Shown piece after piece: positions 1 through 6,686 of a stretch of 13,126 nt of DNA; position 1 is the stretch's first letter, and each line of letters starts with the position of its first letter. This DNA is from Planctomycetota bacterium. GTDB taxonomy: Bacteria > Planctomycetota > Phycisphaerae > FEN-1346 > JAACEH01. A program made the translations under genes and the position numbers. The notes under the pieces are model-generated. The model did not search any database and had not been told where the DNA came from. It saw only the letters and a program-made list of their open reading frames with translations. The stretch covers positions 1 through 13,126 of the forward strand of contig JAFGPY010000266.1 in the NCBI GenBank assembly GCA_016935955.1, given 5' to 3'.

Positions 1-15
1 GAGACCCGAGGAACG

Positions 16-85
16 GGGTGCCATGGCCGCTTGCGGCCATGCCGGTGGGCCTGAAAACTCATGGCCGCAAGCGGCCATGGCACCC
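16..85. repeat. Nested perfect inverted repeat (REP-like element)
   Basis: Arms at 16-41 and 60-85 are exact reverse complements over 26 bases, with an 18-base loop (42-59). Each arm also contains its own hairpin: CATGGCCGC, a two-base spacer, then GCGGCCATG. The DNA can therefore fold as one long stem or as two small hairpins. This nested layout resembles REP/BIME-type elements mobilised by single-domain Y1 (RAYT) transposases. From memory, similar repeats with GGGTGCCATGG ends are scattered through planctomycete genomes. No transposase is in the window. It lies upstream of the first gene and could mark the element boundary or act as a transcription-blocking hairpin. The structure is certain; the class is inferred. 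Confidence 0.8.
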
Positions 86-256
86 GGCCCTGAGATCGTG
101 CGGCAAACAGTCGGCGACAATGAGCATGCTGTGCATTCATTGTGCCAGACAGCTTAGGACGCCTTCTGAACGTCAGTCCGCACGCCAACGGCGTCTTGGC
201 TTTCCGTCCGGGCTGTCGCCGGCGATCCCTGCGAATCCCCGCTCTTTGACAACCAT

Positions 257-264
257 GGAGGTGA
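257..264 (+). promoter_or_regulatory. Ribosome binding site fixing the start of the ParB/Toprim gene
   Basis: GGAGGTGA lies just before ATG 267 (the GGAGG core is 5 bases away). It overlaps an upstream in-frame ATG at 255, which has no such site of its own. The reading frame stays open upstream to about position 18, but that part runs through the inverted repeat and gives an unconvincing low-complexity translation, so 267 is preferred. A TTGACA at 245-250 resembles a -35 box, but I see no matching -10 before the start. Confidence 0.7.
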
Positions 265-266
265 CC

Positions 267-1679
267 ATGACCCAAGCCGTAACGGACGTGCCCACGGAAC
301 TCGGACATGTCCGAGTTTTCGAACTGCCGCTCGAACAGGTGCGGCCCAGCCCGGAGAACGACCGGCTTTATAGGCCGGTCGACCCGGCCGACCCCGACAT
401 CATCGCCCTGGCCGAGAGCGTCGCCGAGCACGGCGTGCAGGAGCCGCTGCTGGTGACCCGCGACGGCTGGATCATCAGCGGCCACCGCCGCCATGCCGCC
501 GCCCGGCTGGCGGGCCTCACGACCGTGCCTTGCCGGGTCAGGGACCTCGACAAGGACGCCAGCCACGACGCGTTCATGCAGCTCCTGCGGGAGTGCAACC
601 GCCAGCGGGAGAAGACCCTCGAGGAGAAGCTCCGCGAGGAGGTCGTCTCGGCCAGCCCGGAGGAGGCCTTCCGGTCGGTGCAGGAGTTCCGCCGGCAGCG
701 GTCGCGCGTCGAGGTGACCCCGATGATCATCCAGGGCACCAAGCGCCGCTCGCGGATCAGCCGGGCCAAAGCCCCTTTCCTGGAGGCCATCAGCAGGGTC
801 ATCCGGGAGCGCCGCGAGTTCTGGCCGCTGTCGGTCCGGCAGATCCACTACGCCCTGCTCAACGATCCGCCCCTGGTGCACGCCGCCAAGCCCGACTCGC
901 GCTACAGCAACACGCTCCGCTGCTACAAGGCCCTGGACGAACTGCTGACGCGGGCCCGCTTCGAGGGTCGCGTGCCCTTCGAGGTCATCGCCGACGAGAC
1001 CCGCCCGGTGACCGACTTCAACGGCTTCGCCGACTGCCAGGCCTTTCTTCGCCGCGAGATGCAGAACTTCCTGAAGGGCTACTGGCGCGACCGCATGCGG
1101 TCGCAGCCGAATCACCTGGAGCTGCTGGTGGAGAAGAACACCATCGTGCCGATCCTGCGGCCGGTGGCCCAGGAGTATTGCATCCCGATGACCAGCGGGC
1201 GGGGCTACTGCTCGGTCCCGCCGCGCTACGACATCTTCCGGCGCTTCGAGGCCAGCGGCAAGGAGCGGCTGGTCCTCCTGGCGGTGACCGACTTCGACCC
1301 CGACGGCGAGGAGATCGCCCACTCGATGGCCCGCTCGCTTCGCGACGACTTCGGCATCACGGACATCGTGCCGATCAAGGTGGCGCTGACAAGCGAGCAG
1401 GTGGAGCGGTTCGGCCTGCCGCCGAAGATGACGGCCAAGAAAGGTAGCGCCAACCGCGACAAGTTCGTGGCTCGCCACGGCGAGCACGTGTACGAGCTGG
1501 AGGCCCTGCCGCCGGCCGCCCTCCAGAAGGCACTGCGCGAGGCCATCGAGCAAGTGATCGACCTCTACAGCTTCAATCAGGAGATAGCCCGGGAGCAGGA
1601 GGAACTTCAGTTCCTCGATACTGCCCGGCGGCGCGCCCAGGCCGCCCTGGCCGGGCTGGGGACGGAAAGCGGCGCGTGA
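267..1679 (+). CDS. ParB-like N-terminal domain fused to a Toprim/Topo VI-A-like protein
   Basis: A 470-residue protein. Residues about 15-110 look like a ParB/Srx-type nuclease or CTP-binding domain, with PLLVTRDGWIISGHRRHAAA at 60-79. After a charged helical linker (about 110-165), residues about 165-440 resemble the phage and integrative-element family related to topoisomerase VI subunit A and Spo11. There is a winged-helix-like segment SVRQIHYALL (189-198), where Y195 aligns in character with the catalytic tyrosine. A Toprim-like core follows, with E289 in LLVEKN and D342/D344 in TDFDPDG. Seen: the motifs. Known: Toprim uses such acidic residues to hold Mg2+. Inferred: a DNA-breaking or partition-like role in element maintenance. 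It is the first gene of the replication module, 48 bases before the primase gene. Whether Y195 is truly catalytic is unproven. Confidence 0.75.
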   Translation: MTQAVTDVPTELGHVRVFELPLEQVRPSPENDRLYRPVDPADPDIIALAESVAEHGVQEPLLVTRDGWIISGHRRHAAARLAGLTTVPCRVRDLDKDASHDAFMQLLRECNRQREKTLEEKLREEVVSASPEEAFRSVQEFRRQRSRVEVTPMIIQGTKRRSRISRAKAPFLEAISRVIRERREFWPLSVRQIHYALLNDPPLVHAAKPDSRYSNTLRCYKALDELLTRARFEGRVPFEVIADETRPVTDFNGFADCQAFLRREMQNFLKGYWRDRMRSQPNHLELLVEKNTIVPILRPVAQEYCIPMTSGRGYCSVPPRYDIFRRFEASGKERLVLLAVTDFDPDGEEIAHSMARSLRDDFGITDIVPIKVALTSEQVERFGLPPKMTAKKGSANRDKFVARHGEHVYELEALPPAALQKALREAIEQVIDLYSFNQEIAREQEELQFLDTARRRAQAALAGLGTESGA

Positions 1680-1727
1680 CACAGGTCCAAAACATGGCGT
1701 CCGCCGCATCAAGATGAAAGGAGCAGA

Positions 1728-3179
1728 ATGGTTGCCTTCAACGATGCCCAAGACATGACCGACGGTGCTGTACCCGGCCCGGACCCCGCGACATGGACCG
1801 CGCCGGGCTACCGCTGCTACGGCCTGATGGACCGCCGCGGTCGGTGGGGGAGCTGGCGGTTCGGACCGTCGACCGTCGACGAACTGGCCCGCCTCGAGCA
1901 CGAAGCGTCTCGCAAACACCAGGTGCTCTTCCAGAGCGCCCAGACCTTCGCTTCGCGGCCCGAGGGCCGACCGGCGCACCGCTGGCGACAGGTCCGCGAA
2001 CAGTATGTCGGCGACGCGGCCCTGCCGCACCTGGTGCCGCTGTTTTTTGACATCGACTGCGCCGGGGACCTGGACAAGGCCCTGGTGGCCGGCCGGTACC
2101 TGGTGGCCTTCCTGGCGCACCGCCTCGAACTGTCCGAGGAAGCCGTCCGCATCTGGTTCTCGGGCAGCAAGGGCCTCCACATCCTGGTCCACCTGGCGGC
2201 CATGGGCATCGAGCCGAGCCGGGCGCTGACGGCCGACATGAAGCGCATCGTTGCCGCCCTGGTCAAGCGGCTGGAGGCCGAGGGCTGCCCCCAACTGCCG
2301 GTCGACAGCGCCGTCTACAGCCTGCCGCGGATGCTGCGGGCCCCGAACCAGCAGCACCCGAAGTCGGGGCTCTTCAAAGCCGAGCTGACGCACGACGAAC
2401 TCATGACGCTCACGGCCGACGAGATCCGGGCCCTGGCCACCGAGCCGCGACCACCCTTGTGGCCGGGCGACCACGCGCCCGCACTGTCACCGGCCGCTGC
2501 AGCATGGTGGTCCACGGAACTGACCAGGCTCCGCGAGACGCGGGAGTTCACTCGTCGGACCGCCGAGCTGACCGGCCGCAAGGTGAGGCCTGACGGGTTC
2601 GTCGTCGATGAACTGGCAAGCGACGACATGCCGGACTGCATCCGCCAGCTCGCAGGTACCCTCGTCAGCCCGGGCAACCGTAACCGAGCCGAGCTACAGC
2701 TGGCCTGCTGGGCCAAGGCGACGAAGATGCCGTTCGGCGGCGTGCTGTCCTTGCTGTCGAGCTGGACGACAGTCAACCGGCCCGAGCTGTCAGCCGAGAA
2801 CGCCCAGGCCAAGGCGGAATCGATTGTCCGTTCCGTCTACGGCAATGCGTCGTACGGCTTCAGTTGTGTCGCCGCGCGGGCAGCTGCACGGGCCGTCGGC
2901 GTCGTGCCGGAATGCCCCGCCTGCCAGGCCGTCCGGCCTCGTTCACTGCGTCAACTCTACTCGTTGCGTGTGCGTCACGACGCGCACTGGAATCCGCCCG
3001 AGAGGATCTCCCTGGAGGAAGCCCGTGGTTTCACTGCCCGAGTCATTGACCGCCGCGTTGCGGCCTGCCGTGCCGATCGTCCTGGCCGCCGCGCCACCGG
3101 GCGTCGGCAAGACCCACGCGGTTCTTCACGCTCTAACCGAGCACGGAACGCGAGCCGTCTATGCCGCCCCCACGCATGA
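1728..3179 (+). CDS. Archaeo-eukaryotic-type primase with PriL-like four-cysteine domain
   Basis: 483 residues in the open frame. The N-terminal half carries the three signatures of the AEP primase superfamily: the metal-binding FFDIDC (D108, D110), the nucleotide-binding SGSKGLH (145-151), and a third acidic/basic block, D193 plus YSLPRMLR (197-204) and K217. The C-terminal part (about 300-400) has C304, C380, C396 and C399 around a helical segment containing GNRNRAEL. This resembles the Fe-S domain of the large primase subunit PriL, here fused to the catalytic part. AAAGGAG precedes ATG 1728. Codon use loses its strong GC third-position bias near 3025, where the helicase frame takes over, so roughly the last 50 residues are probably not original coding sequence. 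Likely role: making primers on element DNA with the helicase next door. A primase-polymerase of the PrimPol or TOTE type is the main alternative. Confidence 0.8.
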   Translation: MVAFNDAQDMTDGAVPGPDPATWTAPGYRCYGLMDRRGRWGSWRFGPSTVDELARLEHEASRKHQVLFQSAQTFASRPEGRPAHRWRQVREQYVGDAALPHLVPLFFDIDCAGDLDKALVAGRYLVAFLAHRLELSEEAVRIWFSGSKGLHILVHLAAMGIEPSRALTADMKRIVAALVKRLEAEGCPQLPVDSAVYSLPRMLRAPNQQHPKSGLFKAELTHDELMTLTADEIRALATEPRPPLWPGDHAPALSPAAAAWWSTELTRLRETREFTRRTAELTGRKVRPDGFVVDELASDDMPDCIRQLAGTLVSPGNRNRAELQLACWAKATKMPFGGVLSLLSSWTTVNRPELSAENAQAKAESIVRSVYGNASYGFSCVAARAAARAVGVVPECPACQAVRPRSLRQLYSLRVRHDAHWNPPERISLEEARGFTARVIDRRVAACRADRPGRRATGRRQDPRGSSRSNRARNASRLCRPHA

Positions 3180-4845
3180 CCTGGCCATGCAGGTCCGCAG
3201 CGACCTTCAGGCCCTCGGCGTCTCGACACACTATTGGCGACAGGGGCCGACCGACGAGGATGAGTGCCCGCATCGGGACATGGTCGCCTTCTTCAGGCAG
3301 TTGGGCTACGTGATCCGCTGGGGGCCGTGCCAGGACTGCGTCAAGCGGAAGCGGTGCGCATACCGCCGGCTGTTCACTGCTCGGGCAAACAGAACGGCCC
3401 AGGTGCTGATTCTGACGTCGTGGCATCTGCGGCGGGAGGATCTCTGGACGCTCAGGCCCATGAAGGGTCGCCCGCTGGTCGTGCTCGATGAGGATGCACT
3501 CTCGGCCCTGGCCGCGCCGGTGGAACTGACCGTCGAGCGACTCCGCAGCTTCATCGAGAACCTCGACGTCCTGCGCTCAGGTATGGACGGCATGAACAAC
3601 CCGCCGGTCGTCCAGCAGCCCATCGAGGGGGACCAGGCCTTGTTGGCGTTGACGGACGTCTTCCGCCGCGCCGCCGAGGATGTGTTGCGGGCCTGCGCCG
3701 TCGCCGGGCAAGGACGGTGGCAGGAATCACAGGCCGTGCTGGAGCAGATCGTCACCCAACAGGACCAGGTGCTCCTTGGGGACGACAAGCTGTTCCTCGA
3801 TCTGCTAAAGCAGGCCTACCATGCGGCGCGCCGCAGGACCGCCCTGCCGAACATCCTGGCCGACCTGCAGGAGTTGCTGACAGAGCCTCGGCCGGTGCAC
3901 CTGTCCGTTGGGGCGTGCCGGTGGACGAGACAGGCGTTCCTGCCGCCCAACCGGCAGGTCGTCATGCTCGATGCGACGGCCGAGCCGAGCGTCGTGGCGG
4001 GCGTGACGGGCCGGGAGGTGGAGCTCATTGAGACGCCGCTGATCGAGCAGAAGGCGACCATCTACCAGATCATGGACCGGATCGGCACCCGGGCCGGCAC
4101 CCGCCGCGACCTGGCGCGCGACGAGAGCTGGACGCGCCGGCTGGCGACAGAGGTCGCCCGGCGGCACCGGGACGAGTCGCTGGTCTGTATCACCTTCAAG
4201 GCCGACGAGGAAGCCCTGCAGGAACATCTGGACGCCGCACACGGCGACGCCACGGTGATCCACTACGGAGCGCTGCGGGGGCTCAACGCGTTCCAGGATT
4301 TCGAGGCCGGGCTGATCCTCGGCCGCCCGATGCCCAACGAGGTCTGTCTGCAACTGCTGGCTGTGGCCGCCTTCGGTCGAGGGGCCCTCGATGAGACGCT
4401 TCAGTCGCCGCCCCTCGAGTGGCAACTGCACACCCACCAGGTCGGTCCGGACCTCTGGCAGGTCCGTCGTCAGCGGTACGGCGACGAGCGCTGGCACGCC
4501 GTCTGGCGGCACGTGGTCGTCGGTGAACTGATGCAGGCCATCGGCAGGCTCCGGCCATTGACCAACGAGGCCACGATCTACGTCGCCAGCAACGAGCCGT
4601 TGCCCGACACGCTGGATGTGACGCCGGTCTATGCCGCCGAGCTCTTTCCAGGCATGGCCACCTCGACGCGTCGCACCGATTTCAGGGAACGGGTTCGCCA
4701 GTATGCCCAGACCATGGACAATCTGGCGGCCGAAGGCCTGGAACCGAGCAACAAGGCCGTATGCCAGCGGCTGGGCCTCAAACCTCCTAACGGCCTGCGC
4801 TACAGGAAGTTAGCGACAGTCGCTGAGGCGAGAGCACCGCCTTGA
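3025..4845 (+). CDS. XPD/DinG-like SF2 helicase with four-cysteine insert
   Basis: 606 residues from GTG 3025, which has GGAGGAA four bases upstream. Helicase motifs appear in order: Walker A APPGVGKT (23-30), motif Ia AAPTHDLA (47-54), Walker B VVLDEDA (152-158), a second-domain start LVCITFK (386-392), motif V region GLNAF with LGRPMPN (419-438), and motif VI QAIGRLR (504-510). Between Walker A and B lie C81, C102, C105 and C111, placed as in Fe-S helicases of the XPD/DinG class, which mostly unwind 5' to 3'. The C-terminus (about 555-600) looks like a small helix-turn-helix. The gene overlaps the primase frame by 155 nt (3025-3179) and the two probably act together. The true product may instead be a primase-helicase fusion made by a +1 frameshift near 3025-3050, in which case the GTG is not the real start. 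Confidence 0.8.
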   Translation: MVSLPESLTAALRPAVPIVLAAAPPGVGKTHAVLHALTEHGTRAVYAAPTHDLAMQVRSDLQALGVSTHYWRQGPTDEDECPHRDMVAFFRQLGYVIRWGPCQDCVKRKRCAYRRLFTARANRTAQVLILTSWHLRREDLWTLRPMKGRPLVVLDEDALSALAAPVELTVERLRSFIENLDVLRSGMDGMNNPPVVQQPIEGDQALLALTDVFRRAAEDVLRACAVAGQGRWQESQAVLEQIVTQQDQVLLGDDKLFLDLLKQAYHAARRRTALPNILADLQELLTEPRPVHLSVGACRWTRQAFLPPNRQVVMLDATAEPSVVAGVTGREVELIETPLIEQKATIYQIMDRIGTRAGTRRDLARDESWTRRLATEVARRHRDESLVCITFKADEEALQEHLDAAHGDATVIHYGALRGLNAFQDFEAGLILGRPMPNEVCLQLLAVAAFGRGALDETLQSPPLEWQLHTHQVGPDLWQVRRQRYGDERWHAVWRHVVVGELMQAIGRLRPLTNEATIYVASNEPLPDTLDVTPVYAAELFPGMATSTRRTDFRERVRQYAQTMDNLAAEGLEPSNKAVCQRLGLKPPNGLRYRKLATVAEARAPP

Positions 4846-4921
4846 TCCAGGAGCTTTCCAAGTTCGCAAGGTCATGTGCGACAACCGCTTACGTCTGAAA
4901 ACAGCCCTCAACCCGCGAAAG

Positions 4922-4960
4922 TTATCACTTAGCTTATAGAGTCTATAGGCTAAGTGATAA
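4922..4960. promoter_or_regulatory. AT-rich 39-bp near-perfect palindrome
   Basis: Two 19-base arms (4922-4940 and 4942-4960) flank a single central G. All positions pair except T4934 opposite G4948, which would still wobble-pair in RNA. The arms start TTATCACTTAGC and end GCTAAGTGATAA. It is a sharp AT-rich island in very GC-rich DNA, between the helicase gene and the zinc-ribbon gene. The symmetry suits a dimeric regulator's operator or an origin element. TATAGA/TATAGG hexamers inside could serve as a -10 box. No T-run follows, so a Rho-independent terminator is less likely. The structure is plain; the function is inferred. Confidence 0.7.
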
Positions 4961-4984
4961 TCGGGGCAGGTTTTTCCAAACTCT

Positions 4985-5010
4985 GGCCGCGTCCCCCCTG
5001 GGGCGTGGCC
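4985..5010 (+). terminator. Possible GC hairpin with T-rich tail in the leader
   Basis: GGCC (4985-4988) and GGCC (5007-5010) close an imperfect stem with CCCC/GGGG near the loop, followed by TTCTTCGTTTC. It could end helicase transcripts or act as an attenuator before the gene at 5050. The stem has mismatches and the tail is only partly T, so this is a weak call. Confidence 0.25.
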
Positions 5011-5049
5011 TTCTTCGTTTCACCAACCCTTCTTCATGAAAGGACCACC

Positions 5050-5307
5050 ATGGTCGACATCGACCGCGCCACCGTTGCGCCCTTCGGTCCCGCCAGGGGG
5101 CTCAAGCCCTGTCTGCTTTGCGGACGGCCCGGGGTTGTCGAGGCGCTGTACTTCCCCGGCAAGAACAGCCCGGCTGCACCGCCCCCGGGCAAGGGCCGGA
5201 TCATCATCTACGGGCTCTGCGAGCACTGCGGCAGCCACCAGCAGGCCCTGACAGAGATCATCGAGGCCCGCATCGAGAGTGACCTCCGCGCCTGCGGAGC
5301 GATCTGA
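5050..5307 (+). CDS. Small zinc-ribbon-like protein
   Basis: An 85-residue protein of unknown function. Two CxxC knuckles are visible: C21-x2-C24 (CLLC) and C57-x2-C60 (CEHC). They are separated by about 32 residues that include a proline/glycine stretch and a beta-like segment RIIIYGL (50-56), as in a zinc ribbon. The remainder is one short helix. ATG 5050 is chosen because AAAGGA (5039-5044) sits five bases upstream; the open frame extends further upstream but into the leader hairpin. It follows the 39-bp palindrome, which could control it. Zinc ribbons of this size often bind DNA or partner proteins, but no specific role can be assigned. Confidence 0.7.
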   Translation: MVDIDRATVAPFGPARGLKPCLLCGRPGVVEALYFPGKNSPAAPPPGKGRIIIYGLCEHCGSHQQALTEIIEARIESDLRACGAI

Positions 5308-5333
5308 CCGTCTCACGCGGCAATCCCCCCGTT

Positions 5334-5370
5334 CGCCCGTGTCCGACTCGCAGGCCGTCGGGCACGGGCG
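5334..5370 (+). promoter_or_regulatory. Strong GC hairpin between small genes
   Basis: Arms CGCCCGTGTCCGAC (5334-5347) and GTCGGGCACGGGCG (5357-5370) pair over 14 positions with one G-U wobble (5342/5362) and a nine-base loop. It lies in the 94-nt gap between the zinc-ribbon gene and the coiled-coil gene, ending 17 bases before the latter's Shine-Dalgarno site. There is no T-tract, so it may be an RNA-stabilising or processing hairpin or a Rho-linked pause rather than an intrinsic terminator. Confidence 0.55.
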
Positions 5371-5401
5371 CACTCCACTGGCCTGCTGAGGACTGCTCAC
5401 A

Positions 5402-6019
5402 ATGATGCAATGGATTGATGCCAACACCAAGGATGCCGACGTGCTCAAGCGGGTCGACCTGTCGCCGCTGGACGTTGACCCCGCCGAGGTGGGCGAGCCA
5501 CTGGCCCAAGCGGTGCAGCGCCACAACAAGGCGCTCAGGAACCTGACCGAACGGTTCAAGACGCTCACCGGGGACCGCGAAGCGCTCAACCGAGCCGATC
5601 AGTGGTTCGATCACGACAGCCAGGCCGTGCTGAACGAACGTCGCCGCGTGGTGGCCGAATCGTGGGATGTGCTGGTGGCCCTCGGACGACTCATCCGGGA
5701 CCGCCACGATCTGCTGCTGCAGTTGCAGGGCCACGTCGCCGACAAGATCAGCGACCTGGAACAGCAGTATGGCCAAGCCTTCGACAAGGCCCACAAGGCA
5801 ATCAGCCGGGAGAATCGCAGCTACCTCAAGGCCGAGCCCGTTCGCGGACCGGCTTGGGCCGAAGCGGAGGCGGAGAACGACGAGGCGGTTGTCGCGCTGC
5901 GGGATCAGATCACCCCGTTGCGGGACACCCTGAACAGGCTCGCGTCCGCCTACCACCGCGCCAACCGCAATAGCGCGCTGATCTTCCGCCAGCGCGAGGT
6001 CTACGAGCAGCTCAACTGA
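5402..6019 (+). CDS. Hypothetical helical (coiled-coil-like) protein
   Basis: 205 residues. I do not recognise the family. The sequence is almost entirely helix-forming and charged, with few glycines or prolines, no cysteines, and no signal peptide or membrane segment, so it is probably a soluble coiled-coil protein. Two helical blocks (about 30-140 and 150-200) are separated by a short stretch around 142-150. GAGGAC (5388-5393) precedes ATG 5402 by eight bases; a second ATG directly follows, so the start is uncertain by one residue. It has the high GC third-position bias expected of a real gene. It sits between zinc-binding small genes in the accessory part of the element. A structural or DNA-binding accessory role is possible but is only a guess from context. 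Confidence 0.65.
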   Translation: MMQWIDANTKDADVLKRVDLSPLDVDPAEVGEPLAQAVQRHNKALRNLTERFKTLTGDREALNRADQWFDHDSQAVLNERRRVVAESWDVLVALGRLIRDRHDLLLQLQGHVADKISDLEQQYGQAFDKAHKAISRENRSYLKAEPVRGPAWAEAEAENDEAVVALRDQITPLRDTLNRLASAYHRANRNSALIFRQREVYEQLN

Positions 6020-6091
6020 GGATGGGAACATGCCCCGATCCGGTCGTCGCCATGGCGGCCGGGTCGGGTGCGTGTCCGGAGGGAGAACGCG

Positions 6092-6439
6092 ATGAACACG
6101 AAGAACCAGCGCTATGCCGAGGACCCGGTCGCGCAGGCGGACCTGGCCGAGTGGCATGCCCGGTGGGGCCGGGACCACACCGGCTGCTACCGACGCCAAT
6201 GCAGCGTTTGTGGCAAGATCTTCTACGCCGGGATGCCGCACGCATCGCTGTGCAGCGAGCGATGCAACCAGGACATCATCCTCGCCCGCCGCAGGGAGGC
6301 CCGCAGGAGGCAGCGCACGCGCAGCTGCCTGGTCTGTGGCCAGCGCTTCGTCGCCAGGCGGCGCGACGGCATCTACTGCTCGAAGGCCTGCAAGCAGGCG
6401 GCCTATCGCCGCCGAGCCAAAACGGCAGGTCGGTCATGA
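6092..6439 (+). CDS. Double treble-clef/TRASH-like zinc-finger protein
   Basis: 115 residues with two successive four-cysteine fingers. Finger 1 has C37, C40, C54 and C58 (CSVCGKIFY then CSERC). Finger 2 has C79, C82, C96 and C100 (CLVCGQRF then YCSKAC). Each finger is followed by an arginine-rich helix (QAAYRRRAK after the second). This C-x2-C/YCSxAC pattern with QxAYRRR tails is common in small proteins of phages and integrative elements, where DNA or RNA binding is presumed. ATG 6092 is chosen over the in-frame GTG 6068 because GGAGGGAGAA (6078-6087) lies just upstream of it. Its first finger closely matches the single finger of the gene at 6687, so the two are likely paralogues. Soluble, very basic. 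Confidence 0.75.
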   Translation: MNTKNQRYAEDPVAQADLAEWHARWGRDHTGCYRRQCSVCGKIFYAGMPHASLCSERCNQDIILARRREARRRQRTRSCLVCGQRFVARRRDGIYCSKACKQAAYRRRAKTAGRS

Positions 6440-6444
6440 CCGAC
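6429..6444. promoter_or_regulatory. 16-bp perfect palindrome over a stop codon
   Basis: GTCGGTCATGACCGAC is fully self-complementary and spans the TGA stop (6437-6439) of the double-finger gene. Flanking GGCA and TGCC extend the stem with one bulged G (6425-6448). It could be an operator or an RNA hairpin at the transcript end; no T-run follows. Confidence 0.4.
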
Positions 6445-6471
6445 TGCCACCGCGTTGCCGCTGGCGTCCCT

Positions 6472-6658
6472 GGTAACGTGCGTAAGGACAGCATCGGTAA
6501 CGGATGGGGCCGCTCCGTTACGGGCCGCGTCCCTTGGGTCATCTCGCGGGACGTTATCGGTAACGGGTCCTTCCTGGGCCCGACTGCCAAGATGCCACGG
6601 GAACCAGTCGCGGTCCTAGACAGAGTTGGTTTGCGGGGGTGTAAATTCTGCCGTAACG
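6472..6658. repeat. Array of GTAACG elements in a non-coding gap
   Basis: The gap 6440-6686 holds no convincing gene. It contains GGTAACG at 6472-6478, GGTAACGG at 6496-6503, the inverse CCGTTACGG at 6515-6523, GGTAACGGG at 6559-6567, and CCGTAACG at 6651-6658. The second and third form an inverted pair, GTAACGGA (6497-6504) and TCCGTTAC (6514-6521). The repeated core in mixed orientations looks like binding sites for one protein, either a regulator of the recombinase operon or a replication/partition protein. Spacing is irregular, so a formal iteron origin is not shown. Confidence 0.5.
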
Positions 6659-6686
6659 CGCCAGGCCGCGCGGGGAAGGTGCCGCC

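Noticed and set aside
18..266. N-terminal extension of the first gene
   Set aside because: It reads through the inverted repeat, gives an unconvincing translation, and a strong ribosome binding site supports ATG 267.
530..1447. 305-codon plus-strand frame inside the ParB/Toprim gene
   Set aside because: Out-of-frame Gly/Pro/Arg-rich shadow of a gene with clear motifs.
1728..4845. TOTE-type conflict (defence) system
   Set aside because: A primase plus SF2 helicase is compatible, but I see no nuclease domain, and the context is a recombinase-bearing element. Kept only as an alternative.
5258..6241. 327-codon minus-strand open frame
   Set aside because: It lies opposite well-supported plus-strand genes with clear starts, and shows no recognisable domain.
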